The notes: a model not told the origin generated them from the letters alone. A stretch of DNA of 64,000 nucleotides from Rikenellaceae bacterium (GCA_015060105.1 SUZD01000005.1:62001-126000); one strand, 5' to 3'. Shown: positions 39,693 through 49,213, numbered from the stretch's first letter. Made by a program: numbers and translations.

Positions 39693-41018
39693 ATGAATAT
39701 CGTAAAACAAGAGAACAAAGATCTCACTGTCCTCGTGAAAGTAACCGTAGGCGAGGCAGACTACAAAGAGCAGGTTGACAAAACCCTCAAAGAGTACCGT
39801 CGCAAAGCCAATGTTCCCGGCTTCCGCCCCGGTATGGTACCTATGTCGATTATCAACAAACTCTACCGCAAAGGCGTTGTTGCCGAGCAGGCTTATCACA
39901 AAGCTACAAACGCTGTGTATGAGTACGTTAAAGAGAACAACATCGACTATGTTGGCGACATTCTCCCCGCAGAGAATCAACCCGAACTCAACTTCGATAC
40001 CAACGTTGAGCACGAGTTCCACTACGAGCTCGGTTTGGCTCCCAAGGTAGAGTTGGAGTTGTCGGCTGCCGATAAACTTACATACTACAAAATCAAAGTT
40101 GCCAAAGATGTTCAAGATAACTACCGCACCAACTTCCTCCGTCGTTTCGGCCGCTTGGCAGATGTTGAGGTTGTGGAGAGCGACGAGGCTATCACTGCAA
40201 TTCTCGACAACGGCGAGATTCGTGTTGAGGACGCATACATCGGCCTTATCTCGATGAATGACGAGGAGCGCAAGCCCTTCATCGGCAAGAAAGTTGGCGA
40301 CACCATCGAGGTTAATATCAACGAGTTGTACAAAAACCCCGCACAACGTGCTTCGATGCTCAGCGTGAAAGACGAGGAGTTGGAGAGCGTGAAACCCGAG
40401 TTCAAAGTTGAGATTACCAAAATCCGTAAATTTGTCGAGCCCGAGCTCAACGAGGAGTTTTTTAAAATGGCATTCCCTGCTGGCAATGTAACTGACGAGA
40501 AGGGACTTAATGACTTCTTGAAAGCACAAATCGAGGAGGAGTTGGATCGCGAGAGCAAATATTTGTTCACAGCACAACTTCGCAACTACCTCATCGAGAA
40601 GGCTGGTTTGAAACTTCCCGAGGCATTCCTCAAACGTTGGTTGTTCGTTATCAACGAGGGTAAATTCACTATGGAGGACATCGAGAAAGATTTCGAGGGC
40701 TTCGTGAAGATGATGACTTGGAACATCATTCGCAAACACTACGAGACCACTCTCAACCTCACCGTTGGCGAGGAGGATATGCTCACCGAGGCAAAAGCAC
40801 TTGCACAAATGCAGTTCGCACAATACGGTATGGGTACCGTACCCGAGGAGACTCTCGCAGGCTATGCGAAGAGCATTCTTGCTAACAAAGAGGAGGCTCA
40901 AAAAATCTACGACAAACTCACCGAGGAGAAGGTCGTTGAGGCTATCAAACCTCTTATCAAAGTCAGCAACAAGAGCGTCAGCACCGAGGATTTTGCTAAA
41001 ATCGCTCAAACTCTTTAA
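39693..41018 (+). CDS. tig: Trigger factor
   Basis: Ribosome-bound chaperone with a peptidyl-prolyl isomerase domain. 441 aa, close to the family length. The N-terminal ribosome-binding domain holds the conserved loop YRRKANVPGFRPGMVP (about 35-50; the GFRxGxxP signature), the central PPIase-like domain covers about 150-235 (PFIGKKVGDTIEV), and helical C-terminal arms form the chaperone cavity. In many bacteria tig is followed by clpP and clpX in the same direction; here clpPX lie 4.8 kb upstream on the opposite strand with two surface-lipoprotein genes between. Confidence 0.96.
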   Translation: MNIVKQENKDLTVLVKVTVGEADYKEQVDKTLKEYRRKANVPGFRPGMVPMSIINKLYRKGVVAEQAYHKATNAVYEYVKENNIDYVGDILPAENQPELNFDTNVEHEFHYELGLAPKVELELSAADKLTYYKIKVAKDVQDNYRTNFLRRFGRLADVEVVESDEAITAILDNGEIRVEDAYIGLISMNDEERKPFIGKKVGDTIEVNINELYKNPAQRASMLSVKDEELESVKPEFKVEITKIRKFVEPELNEEFFKMAFPAGNVTDEKGLNDFLKAQIEEELDRESKYLFTAQLRNYLIEKAGLKLPEAFLKRWLFVINEGKFTMEDIEKDFEGFVKMMTWNIIRKHYETTLNLTVGEEDMLTEAKALAQMQFAQYGMGTVPEETLAGYAKSILANKEEAQKIYDKLTEEKVVEAIKPLIKVSNKSVSTEDFAKIAQTL

Positions 41019-41047
41019 TCTCAAAGAGTTATACAGCTCGAAAAATG

Positions 41048-41080
41048 GGTGTGTTCCAGCGTTGGAGCACACCTTTTTTT
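41048..41080 (+). terminator. tig terminator
   Basis: GGTGTGTTCCA pairs with TTGGAGCACACC over a short loop (one mismatch) and is followed by seven T residues (41074-41080). Confidence 0.88.
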
Positions 41081-41305
41081 GTGCCCTCGACGCCCCCTTT
41101 CCGCTTATTTTTCGGGCGAAAAAATGCCTAATTTTCTCGGCTTTTCCATTGCACTCCACCCGACATCTATCCAACTTCTATCCGACCTCTTTGCAACAGC
41201 CCCGACCCCCTGCCGTAAAAATGTATAAACTTGCTTAAATCGGCTAAAAAAGGGCTTTATGGCGATTTTTTTTTCGAAAAAATGCGAAAAGTGACAGCCC
41301 TCTTT
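41081..41305. other. Non-coding spacer between tig terminator and gyrA promoter
   Basis: This AT-rich stretch is part of the 386-bp gap between tig and gyrA. It holds C-rich pyrimidine sequence at about 41150-41210 with a weak near-repeat (TCTATCC twice, 41165-41182) and an A/T-run region at 41240-41290. The longest frame, from ATG 41124, is about 34 codons and shows no conserved feature. I see no RNA gene. Confidence 0.6.
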
Positions 41306-41335
41306 TTGATATAATCAAAAAAAACCGTATCTTTG
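41306..41335 (+). promoter_or_regulatory. Predicted gyrA promoter (-33/-7)
   Basis: TTG at 41306-41308 and TATCTTTG at 41328-41335, spacer 19 nt. It overlaps the in-frame TTG at 41333, which argues that translation begins at ATG 41405 and not upstream. Confidence 0.78.
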
Positions 41336-41404
41336 AGCGATTTATGGACAGATGTAAATCAGCCGAAAGGCGCACTTTACAGAGATTATTATAAAACCAA
41401 AGAT

Positions 41405-43969
41405 ATGGAAGAAATTAAACAGGGAAAGATAACCCCTATCAATATCGAGGATAAGATGAGGGACTCCTACATCAACTACTCGATGTCGGTTATCGTTTCT
41501 CGTGCCCTGCCCGATGTCCGTGACGGACTGAAACCTGTTCATCGTCGTATCTTGTACGATATGAGCAACGATTTGAACCTCTACTCCGACAAACCCCACC
41601 GTAAATCGGCCCGTATCGTCGGTGATGTACTCGGTAAGTACCACCCCCACGGCGATAGCTCGGTTTATGACGCTATGTGTCGTTTGGCGCAAGATTGGTC
41701 AATGCGTTATCCGTTGGTTGATGGTCAGGGTAACTTCGGTTCGATGGACGGCGATAGTCCCGCTGCGATGCGTTATACCGAGGCTCGTATGCGTAAGATT
41801 ACCGACGAGGTAATGGCCGACATCGACAAAGATACTATCGACTTCACCAAGAACTTCGACGAGTCGATTGACGAGCCGACCGTTTTGCCTACCAAGATTC
41901 CTCTGTTGTTGGTTAATGGTGCCAACGGTATCGCCGTAGGTATGGCGACCAATATGGCTCCCCACAACTTGGGCGAGGTGGTTGATGCTTGTTGTGCTTA
42001 TATCGACAACCGCGACATCACAGCCGAGGAGCTTACTCAATATGTGAAGGCCCCCGACTTCCCCACAGGCGGTATCATCTACGGATATGCAGGTGTTAAG
42101 GAGGCGTTGGAGACAGGTCGTGGTCGCGTGGTTATGCGTGCCAAAACCGAGATTGAGCACACCGAGTCGGGTCGTGAGTGTATCGTCATCACCGAGATTC
42201 CATATATGGTCAATAAGGCCGATATGATTAAGAAAATCGGCGAACTCGTAAACGATAAGAAGGTTGACGGTATCTCGTATATCAACGACGAGAGTGACCA
42301 TAGCGGTACTCGTGTGATTATCATCTTGAAGCACGATGCGGTTGCGAGTGTGGTTTTGAACACACTCTACAAATACACCCAACTCCAATCTTCGTTTGCG
42401 GTTAATAACATCGCGTTGGTTAATGGTCGTCCCCGATTGTTGAACTTGCGCGATATGATTCACTACTTTGTGGAGCACCGTCACGAGGTTGTTGTTCGTC
42501 GTACCCGTTTCGAGTTGCGTAAAGCCGAGGAGCGTCTGCACATCGTTAGCGGTTTGCTTATCGCACAAGACAATATCGACGAGGTTGTAAGCATCATTCG
42601 TGCTGCGGCAACTCCCGATGAGGCCAAAACAAACCTTATCGCTCGCTTTGGTTTGAGCGACATTCAAGCCACCGAGATTGTCAATATGCGTCTGCGCGCG
42701 CTCACAGGTCTTGAACGAGGCAAGTTGGAGCGCGAGAAAGCCGAGTTGGAGGCGTTGATTTCGCACTTGAACGAGGTTTTGGGCAGCGTTGCTATGCAGT
42801 TCGACATCATCAAAGAGGAGTTGTTGGAGATGAAAGAGAAGTATGGCGACGAGCGTCGTAGCCAAATCGTCTATGCTGCCGAGGAGTTCAACCCCGAGGA
42901 TTTCTATGCCGACGACGAGATGGTTATCACAATCTCTCACATGGGATACATCAAACGTACTCCGCTTACCGAGTATCGTTCGCAAAACCGTGGCGGTATC
43001 GGTATTAAGGGTAGCGCAACACGTGACGAGGACTTCATCGAGCACATCTACGTAACCACAATGCACAATACGTTGATGTTGTTTACCGAGAAGGGCCGTT
43101 GCTTCTGGTTGAAAGTTTATGACATTCCCGAGGGTACCCGTACATCGAAGGGTCGTGCTATCCAAAACATCTTGGAGATTGAGCCCGATGACAAGGTTCG
43201 TGCATACTTGAACGTGCGTTCTCTGGCCGATGAGGAATTTATTAACAACAATTATATAATAATGTGTACCCGTCAAGGCGTTATAAAGAAAACAACCCTT
43301 GAAGCGTACTCGCGTCCCCGTACCAAAGGTATCAATGCGATTACCATTCGTGAGGGCGACCAACTCTTGGAGGCAAAACTCACAAGCGGCAATGCCGAGG
43401 TGATGATTGCAACCAACGCAGGTAAGGCTATCCGCTTCAACGAGAGCACTGTTCGTCCTATCGGTCGTACGGGTGCAGGTGTTCGAGGCGTGGCTTTGGA
43501 GGACGACCAATATGTTGTTGGTATGATATGTATGGAGCCCGATTGTGGCAAAGATGTACTCGTATTGAGCGAGAACGGCTATGGTAAACGTACCGACCTC
43601 GACGAGTACCGTATCACAAACCGTGGCGCCAAAGGTGTCAAGACAATCAACATTACCGAGAAGACAGGTAACCTGATTTCGATTCAGTCGGTTGATGACG
43701 ATTGCGACCTGATGATTATCAACCGCAGCGGAATTACCATTCGTACCGCAGTGTCGGGTATCCGTATGGCAGGCCGTGCAACGCAGGGAGTGAAGATTAT
43801 CAACCTGCGTGAGAATGACTCTATCGCATCGGTAATGGCTGTTCCCCGCACCGAAGAAGAGGAGACCATAGAGGGTGCAACCGAAGGCACACAAGAGGGT
43901 GTAGCAGAGGGCGCAACCGAGACAACTCCCACCGAGAATGTAACCCCCACCGAGGGCACAAACGAATAA
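41405..43969 (+). CDS. gyrA: DNA gyrase subunit A
   Basis: Catalytic subunit of the type IIA topoisomerase that introduces negative supercoils. With ATG 41405 ([12 protein letters not shown]) it has 854 aa. The catalytic Tyr is Y124 ([10 protein letters not shown]). The quinolone region reads [11 protein letters not shown]: positions equal to E. coli Ser83 and Asp87 are S85 and D89, i.e. unmutated. The C-terminal beta-pinwheel has repeated blade motifs and a GyrA box in the form QNRGGIG (consensus QRRGGKG), supporting GyrA over ParC. The last about 35 residues are a low-complexity Glu/Gly/Thr tail. The TPR gene follows after 32 bp. Confidence 0.96.
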   Translation: MEEIKQGKITPINIEDKMRDSYINYSMSVIVSRALPDVRDGLKPVHRRILYDMSNDLNLYSDKPHRKSARIVGDVLGKYHPHGDSSVYDAMCRLAQDWSMRYPLVDGQGNFGSMDGDSPAAMRYTEARMRKITDEVMADIDKDTIDFTKNFDESIDEPTVLPTKIPLLLVNGANGIAVGMATNMAPHNLGEVVDACCAYIDNRDITAEELTQYVKAPDFPTGGIIYGYAGVKEALETGRGRVVMRAKTEIEHTESGRECIVITEIPYMVNKADMIKKIGELVNDKKVDGISYINDESDHSGTRVIIILKHDAVASVVLNTLYKYTQLQSSFAVNNIALVNGRPRLLNLRDMIHYFVEHRHEVVVRRTRFELRKAEERLHIVSGLLIAQDNIDEVVSIIRAAATPDEAKTNLIARFGLSDIQATEIVNMRLRALTGLERGKLEREKAELEALISHLNEVLGSVAMQFDIIKEELLEMKEKYGDERRSQIVYAAEEFNPEDFYADDEMVITISHMGYIKRTPLTEYRSQNRGGIGIKGSATRDEDFIEHIYVTTMHNTLMLFTEKGRCFWLKVYDIPEGTRTSKGRAIQNILEIEPDDKVRAYLNVRSLADEEFINNNYIIMCTRQGVIKKTTLEAYSRPRTKGINAITIREGDQLLEAKLTSGNAEVMIATNAGKAIRFNESTVRPIGRTGAGVRGVALEDDQYVVGMICMEPDCGKDVLVLSENGYGKRTDLDEYRITNRGAKGVKTINITEKTGNLISIQSVDDDCDLMIINRSGITIRTAVSGIRMAGRATQGVKIINLRENDSIASVMAVPRTEEEETIEGATEGTQEGVAEGATETTPTENVTPTEGTNE

Positions 43970-44001
43970 AAGTAAGTATAACCAATAAAAAACCAATTGA
44001 A

Positions 44002-45354
44002 ATGAAACGTACAATTCTTATGGTAGCGGCTCTTCTGATGATGGCTGCTCCTATGGCGAAAGCGCAAGTTGATACCAGCCTTGGTTTCGCCGACATTGAA
44101 GAGGTTAATGTCGAGAAGTCGCGTGCAGCTCTTAAAAAACAAGACGCTGCCATTGCCGATGCCAAGAAAAGCCTTAAAGCTGCTACTTGGCTCAAACACG
44201 CAAACGAGTATTATGCAGCTGCTAATGACCCCGTTGCAGGTGTATTTGCAGGTTTGAACGAGACTGTTCTTTTGAATACCGTAGGTGCGAAAACTCCTAC
44301 CGAGGATGTTGTTTTGAACGGCATCAAATATCGCGTTTACCACTGCGACAACTTCGACGCATATTGCGGTAACGGTCAAATCTTGTTCGTTGTAGCAACT
44401 ACCGTTATCTATCCCAACGCATTGGACGTAGCTTATGAGTCGTATAGCAAAGCTTATGAGTTGAGCCCGAAGGTAGAGAAGAAAGTTCACGAGGGTATGA
44501 CCAACGTGATGAACCTTCACATCTTCAATGCGCAAGGTTTGTATGGTATCGGTAAACTCCCCGAGGCTGCAAGCGAGTTCTACAAAGCTTACCGTGCATC
44601 GTGCCACCCCGTAATCAACCACGCCGACACTGTCGATGTTTACAACGCAGCTGTTATGGCAACTGTTGGTGGTGACTTCGAGAATGGTTTGAAATATGTT
44701 GAGGAGGCTATGAAACTCAACTATATGGAGGGTGGTGAGACCTACTACTACAAATCGGTATGTCTTTACAACCTCGACCGCAAAGAGGAGGCAAAAGAGG
44801 TGTTGAAATATGGTATCACCGAGTATCCTACCAACAACAACATCATCGAGACCTTGCTCCAATACTACAACGAGGACGAGAACAGCAACCCCCGCGACAT
44901 TATCCCTATGGTACGTCGTGCTATTGCCAAAGATCCCTCGAATGGCGCATTGCACCTCGGTATGGGTCGTATCCACGCAAAACTTGGTGACCTCGAAAGC
45001 GCAATCGCTTCGATGCAAACCGCAGTTTCGCTCAACCCGGCTGACTTCTATGCTAACTTCTACTTGGGTGACACCTTCTTGGAGAAAGCAACTGCACTCG
45101 AAGCAGAGTTGAACAAACTTCCTTTCCCGACCAATGCAGAGGCAAAGGCTGCTTATGACCAAGCACTCAAAAACGTGAACAGCGCATTTGCATCGGCAAT
45201 TGCTCCTCTCGAAATGGCTTATGGCCTCAATCCCAAGGAGATTGCAACCGTTGAGCGTTTGAAGAACGTTTGCTTCCGTCTTCGTGATGAGTCGGCTGAT
45301 ATGAAAGCTAAGTATGACAAGTACAATGATTTGTACAACTCGATGCGCAAATAA
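44002..45354 (+). CDS. Exported TPR-repeat protein downstream of gyrA
   Basis: A 450-aa protein with a signal peptide (MKRTILMVAALLMMAAPMAKA). TPR units are visible at about 135-180 (AYESYSKAYELSPKVEKK), 185-215 (GKLPEAASEFYKAYRAS), 230-280 (GDFENGLKYVEEAMKLN) and 310-350 (GDLESAIASMQTAVSLNPADF), with a helical C-terminus. No enzyme domain. A similar TPR gene next to gyrA occurs in other Bacteroidales as far as I recall. It probably shares the gyrA transcript (32-bp gap), but an own promoter cannot be excluded. Partner unknown; a periplasmic scaffold is inferred. Confidence 0.85.
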   Translation: MKRTILMVAALLMMAAPMAKAQVDTSLGFADIEEVNVEKSRAALKKQDAAIADAKKSLKAATWLKHANEYYAAANDPVAGVFAGLNETVLLNTVGAKTPTEDVVLNGIKYRVYHCDNFDAYCGNGQILFVVATTVIYPNALDVAYESYSKAYELSPKVEKKVHEGMTNVMNLHIFNAQGLYGIGKLPEAASEFYKAYRASCHPVINHADTVDVYNAAVMATVGGDFENGLKYVEEAMKLNYMEGGETYYYKSVCLYNLDRKEEAKEVLKYGITEYPTNNNIIETLLQYYNEDENSNPRDIIPMVRRAIAKDPSNGALHLGMGRIHAKLGDLESAIASMQTAVSLNPADFYANFYLGDTFLEKATALEAELNKLPFPTNAEAKAAYDQALKNVNSAFASAIAPLEMAYGLNPKEIATVERLKNVCFRLRDESADMKAKYDKYNDLYNSMRK

Positions 45355-45372
45355 AGCCGTATAGCAATAATG

Positions 45373-45406
45373 AAAAAGGCGTGTCCCGAATGGACACGCC
45401 TTTTTT
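45373..45406. terminator. Bidirectional terminator
   Basis: AAAAAGGCGTGTCC (45373-45386) pairs with GGACACGCCTTTTT (45392-45405) over a 5-nt loop. It ends the TPR gene (plus) and the GH51 gene (minus). Confidence 0.93.
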
Positions 45407-45444
45407 CGTACCTGTATAATCTGCGCCAAGGCAGCACCTGTGTA

Positions 45445-47871
45445 CTATTTCGATACCACAAGAATCGTATAGGAGTACTCGGGTATGTCGCAAGTGAGAT
45501 TGTCACTAACCTCTAAATTACTCCTTTGAGGCGAGATTTTGGTGGGGTTTTCAGGAGTGTTAGCCTCTGTAAGCGGTGCGGTAAGAGTGATGGTGTGTGC
45601 CGATGCGATGGAGCCAAATTCGGTGATGTCGAACTTGGTGCGCACACTCTTCTCGCCTATATTCACAATATGTAGCGCAAGCTTGCTACCATCCTCGCTT
45701 CGGGTCGCGGTAATATCCAACTCGGCACCCTCTACCGACGAACTCACCAAAAGGGGTAAATGGTTCTCCGAGGCCATCTGCTGTGCATAGTAGGGGGGCA
45801 TACTCCACACCTGCGAGGGGGTGAAGAAGATTTGTCCTTGATCCCAACCGTTGTCGTTCTGCTTGTATGGTTGCAGAGCGTTGGCTGCGCACGAGGTAAG
45901 CACAAAATCACCCATACGACGCACGGCATTCTGTAATGTGGCGTGACCCAAAGCTCGTTGCATATTGTGTGTCCAACCGTTCTCCTCGAAGATGGTGCAC
46001 TTCATAGTGGTATTAGGATTCCATTTGAGGAAGAGCTCCTGCATACGGCGCAACTGCTTCTCGACCTCTTGACCGGCAGTCAAATCGTCTGCCAGCGGGT
46101 GGTAGTCCCAATAGTCTGCCTTGCCGTCCAGAGCCTTGAATAGTCGTTCACTCAATGGCGAGTCGGGTCGCCACCAAGCGGCAATAATCAGACTCACCGA
46201 GGGGTCTTTGCTCTTGATTGCATCATGCAAAAGGTTGAATCGATCGATATATTTGTTGTAGCTCTCCTCGTTGTTAGTGGAGCGATAGATCATCTCTTCG
46301 TTACCGATTTCGATATACTTAACGCCATAGGGCTTGGGGTGTCCGTTCTCGGCGCGAATCTTGCCCCATTTGGTTTTGGTCGAGCCATTGAGATACTCAA
46401 TCATATCGGCAACATCCTCGGGCGACTCGTAGATGTTAATAGCAAACGAGGGCTCGAAACCAGCCGCTTCGCAGAACTTCACAAACTCCTCGATACCGAA
46501 TCCATTGGTAGAGTATTTGTACCAGTGACCGCGATAGGGAGGACGCTTGTCCACATCGCCAATCATCTTCTTGAAACGATACTCCGAGGCATTGACCATA
46601 GTACCGCCATAGCGCAAGAATGTCAAACCTTGTTCGACCATCATCTGCGAGATGTCGGCACGATAGGGTAACCCCTTGAAGCGCTCCTTGCCTGTGGTCA
46701 TCAGCGTTACTTGATCGACTTTCACCACTCCGGGAGCTTCGATATAAATGGCCATTCGGGCCTTCGGGTCGTCGGCATTGGCGGTGAGTGAGAACGTGTG
46801 ACGCTTCCACTCCTTCGGCAAACCGTTGATACGACAGCGCGCATACTCCTTGGTGCCATCAGCACTTTCTAACGCCACCACAACCTTGCCTGTGTAGGAG
46901 ATGTTTTTCAGATAAAGACGACCTTCGAATGTTTGTCCTTTGCGTACGGCAATTCCCCAACGATTGAGGCTTGCGTTGGCAATACCCACGACTCCACGTC
47001 CCGATATGTACTCTATCGTCTGTGAGTTGCGACCATTGTAGGCATCAGCAATGTCAAGCAGATAGTTGCCCACTGCCGTGCCTTTTGTTGCGACAACCCA
47101 TTGCCCACTCACCTCGGCAGGTTTGTCGGCACTCAGCGAGATGGGCTGGTCGTTAATCTGCATATTGGCAAAGCGGGTGTCGGCATTCCATACGCGCAAA
47201 GCGACACTTCCGCTTAGTAGTTCGGGATCCGACAATCGGAATACACATACGCGCTTGTTGTTTAGAACGATCTCGACACTTCCGCGTTGAATGCTGGCTT
47301 TCAGGTTGTTCCACTCCGTAGGATTGCACTCCACCGCCACATCCATAATGTGTTCCCAATTATTCTTGTGTTTGCCCACCGTGATAACTTTTCCATCACT
47401 CGAAAGGCTCACCTCGTAGCCATAAAAACTGTCGGCACCCACTCTCGCATTGGATACACATAGCAGCAACCCTGCATTTTTCAGTCCACGGCCCACCTTA
47501 TCAAATTTTATGTCAACCGCTACTGTACCATCTGTAATGGCCTTTTTGCTTACGATTTTGGCTCCGTTGTGCGCCAACGACAACAGCTCTCCATCTGCGA
47601 AGCTCCATTTGCCGTCATACACATCGAATTGTTCGAAACAAGGCATAGGCACGGGCTCTTCAAAGCTCTCTCCAAAAATCTTTTGGTCGTACAATCCGCC
47701 ATATATCTCGTGGTTCACATCCTCAATACAAGAGCCATATAGATAGGGTGTTACCTTTTGTTCGATGCGGCCAGCATCAACCGTCACAATAGCACTACTC
47801 TCTTGTGCCGAGGCAAACATAGGCACCATCATCATTGCGACTGCGTATAATGCTCTTTTCAATTGCAACAT
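45445..47871 (-). CDS. Alpha-L-arabinofuranosidase, GH51 family
   Basis: An 808-aa exported glycoside hydrolase (signal peptide ending FASAQ at about 23). The catalytic (beta/alpha)8 barrel is recognisable from about 400 (ISQMMVEQGLTFLRYGG) with the acid/base in IEIGNEEM (E525) and the nucleophile in CTIFEENGW (E629 or E630). A C-terminal beta-sandwich follows (about 690-808). Between the first strand block and the barrel an extra domain (about 80-245, DGKWSFADGELLSLA...) looks like a concanavalin/LamG or DUF1080-type carbohydrate-binding fold. It releases arabinose from arabinan or arabinoxylan. No SusC/SusD pair or other CAZyme is adjacent, so it is a solitary enzyme. Confidence 0.92.
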   Translation of the reverse strand: MLQLKRALYAVAMMMVPMFASAQESSAIVTVDAGRIEQKVTPYLYGSCIEDVNHEIYGGLYDQKIFGESFEEPVPMPCFEQFDVYDGKWSFADGELLSLAHNGAKIVSKKAITDGTVAVDIKFDKVGRGLKNAGLLLCVSNARVGADSFYGYEVSLSSDGKVITVGKHKNNWEHIMDVAVECNPTEWNNLKASIQRGSVEIVLNNKRVCVFRLSDPELLSGSVALRVWNADTRFANMQINDQPISLSADKPAEVSGQWVVATKGTAVGNYLLDIADAYNGRNSQTIEYISGRGVVGIANASLNRWGIAVRKGQTFEGRLYLKNISYTGKVVVALESADGTKEYARCRINGLPKEWKRHTFSLTANADDPKARMAIYIEAPGVVKVDQVTLMTTGKERFKGLPYRADISQMMVEQGLTFLRYGGTMVNASEYRFKKMIGDVDKRPPYRGHWYKYSTNGFGIEEFVKFCEAAGFEPSFAINIYESPEDVADMIEYLNGSTKTKWGKIRAENGHPKPYGVKYIEIGNEEMIYRSTNNEESYNKYIDRFNLLHDAIKSKDPSVSLIIAAWWRPDSPLSERLFKALDGKADYWDYHPLADDLTAGQEVEKQLRRMQELFLKWNPNTTMKCTIFEENGWTHNMQRALGHATLQNAVRRMGDFVLTSCAANALQPYKQNDNGWDQGQIFFTPSQVWSMPPYYAQQMASENHLPLLVSSSVEGAELDITATRSEDGSKLALHIVNIGEKSVRTKFDITEFGSIASAHTITLTAPLTEANTPENPTKISPQRSNLEVSDNLTCDIPEYSYTILVVSK

Positions 47872-47910
47872 AATGTGTTTTTTGTGTTAAAATGTTTATT
47901 ATACGAGAAA

Positions 47911-47937
47911 AAAAGCGACCCCTTTGGAAGTCGCTTT
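47911..47937 (-). terminator. pyrE terminator
   Basis: AAAGCGAC (47912-47919) pairs with GTCGCTTT (47930-47937); on the minus strand seven T residues follow. It lies 20 bp after the pyrE stop and separates pyrE from the GH51 gene. Confidence 0.82.
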
Positions 47938-47956
47938 CATATGCTTAAAAGGTTGT

Positions 47957-48583
47957 TTAGAATTTGTCGGGGGCCTTGCGCCACTCACCCAAAAATTCGA
48001 GGTCGGACTCCGAAACATAGCCCTCGGCTGCGGCCAACTCGATAAGTGTTTCGTAGTTGCTCAATGTGTCAAGTTTGACATTCGCTTTGGCAAAAGCCTC
48101 GGCCGCAATGGGGAAGCCGTAGGTGAAGATTGCAACCATACCAAGCACCTCGGCACCTGCTGCACGGAGAGCCTCGACTGCGCTCAACGAGCTAATGCCT
48201 GTCGATACAAGGTCCTCGACAACTACAACTTTGGCACCTTCGGGGAGGTTACCCTCGATTTGGTTACCCAAGCCGTGACCTTTGGGGGCCGAACGAACAT
48301 AGATAAACGGTTTGCCCATCTTCTCGGCAACGAGAACGCCGTGAGCGATAGCACCTGTGGCTACACCTGCGATAACATCTGCCTCGGGATATTTCTCGGC
48401 AATCATTGTTGCGAAACTCTCGTAAACGAGTTTTCGAGTCTCGGGGAACGACAAAATCTTGCGGTTGTCGCAGTAGATTGGCGAGTGCCAGCCCGACGCC
48501 CAAGTAAAAAGATTTGCAGGAGAGAGTTTAATTGCTTTAATTTGCAGAAGGCTTTGAGCCGTTTGTTTGGCAATCTGATTCAT
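47957..48583 (-). CDS. pyrE: Orotate phosphoribosyltransferase
   Basis: Joins orotate to PRPP to make OMP in pyrimidine synthesis. I choose ATG 48583 (MNQIAKQTAQSLL), giving 208 aa, the family size; an upstream in-frame ATG would run into the divergent NUDIX gene. The catalytic flexible-loop region contains VRSAPKGHGLGNQIEG (about 115-130) and the PRPP motif is VVVVEDLVSTGISS (about 138-151). It is divergent from the NUDIX gene with only 6 bp between the two start codons, so its promoter must lie inside the NUDIX coding region. Confidence 0.96.
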   Translation of the reverse strand: MNQIAKQTAQSLLQIKAIKLSPANLFTWASGWHSPIYCDNRKILSFPETRKLVYESFATMIAEKYPEADVIAGVATGAIAHGVLVAEKMGKPFIYVRSAPKGHGLGNQIEGNLPEGAKVVVVEDLVSTGISSLSAVEALRAAGAEVLGMVAIFTYGFPIAAEAFAKANVKLDTLSNYETLIELAAAEGYVSESDLEFLGEWRKAPDKF

Positions 48584-48589
48584 AACTAT

Positions 48590-49213
48590 ATGGAGTTTAC
48601 AATATTTTCGGAGTATAAAGGTATATATTTCGTTCGGAAAGAGCAAACGTCACAGGCGATTTTTTCGCAATACGTTACCGAAGAGCCGTTGCGCGAGCGT
48701 GTAATAGAGTTGTTGCGCGACGCCGAGGGGCTCTATATTGTGAGCGAAAACCCTTGTGAGGCCTATCGTTTTTTTGCTGCTCAATTCACCGAGGTTGAGG
48801 CTGCGGGAGGCGTGGTCGCGTGTGGCGACAAGGTGCTGGCGATGCGCCGCAACGGAAATTGGGACCTGCCCAAAGGACATCTCGAAGTGGGCGAGTCGCT
48901 CGAAGAGTGCGCCGCGCGCGAAACGGCCGAGGAGTGTGGCTTGGAGTTGGCTAAAATCTCGGTCGAGGCACACATTGTCGATACCCTTCACTTCTACTAC
49001 TTTCCCCGCACTTCGCGTTGGGAGCTCAAAACGACCCATTGGTACGCAATGGATTACGACGGCTCGGCAGACACCAAACCTCAAACCGAGGAGGGCATAA
49101 CCGAGGTCGAGTGGATTGACCGCACCGAGATTGACAGCCGTTTTGCTGCGAGCTTCGGAACAATTCGCACCGTTATTGCAAACTATAAACAAATGAAATA
49201 TGAGAAACACTAA
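48590..49213 (+). CDS. NUDIX hydrolase
   Basis: A 207-aa protein starting at ATG 48590 (MEFTIFSEYKGIYFV). Residues 1-70 form an N-terminal alpha/beta extension without a known motif. The NUDIX domain spans about 72-200, with a perfect box G-x5-E-x7-REU-x-EE-x-GU at about 98-120 (GHLEVGESLEECAARE, then TAEECGL). It hydrolyses a nucleoside diphosphate linked to X; the substrate is unknown. The association with pyrE is also found, as I recall, in Bacteroides. Its last 14 bases overlap the S9 peptidase start. Confidence 0.9.
   Translation: MEFTIFSEYKGIYFVRKEQTSQAIFSQYVTEEPLRERVIELLRDAEGLYIVSENPCEAYRFFAAQFTEVEAAGGVVACGDKVLAMRRNGNWDLPKGHLEVGESLEECAARETAEECGLELAKISVEAHIVDTLHFYYFPRTSRWELKTTHWYAMDYDGSADTKPQTEEGITEVEWIDRTEIDSRFAASFGTIRTVIANYKQMKYEKH

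Noticed and set aside
41124-41228. 34-codon frame between tig and gyrA
   Set aside because: Too short, no promoter, no recognisable motif; behind a strong terminator.
41333-41404. TTG 41333 as start of gyrA
   Set aside because: The -7 box TATCTTTG (41328-41335) overlaps this codon, so it would not be in the transcript; ATG 41405 gives the canonical GyrA N-terminus.
41699-44014. Long minus-strand open frame opposite gyrA
   Set aside because: Entirely antisense to gyrA, Cys/Thr-rich translation without known motifs; a codon-usage shadow.
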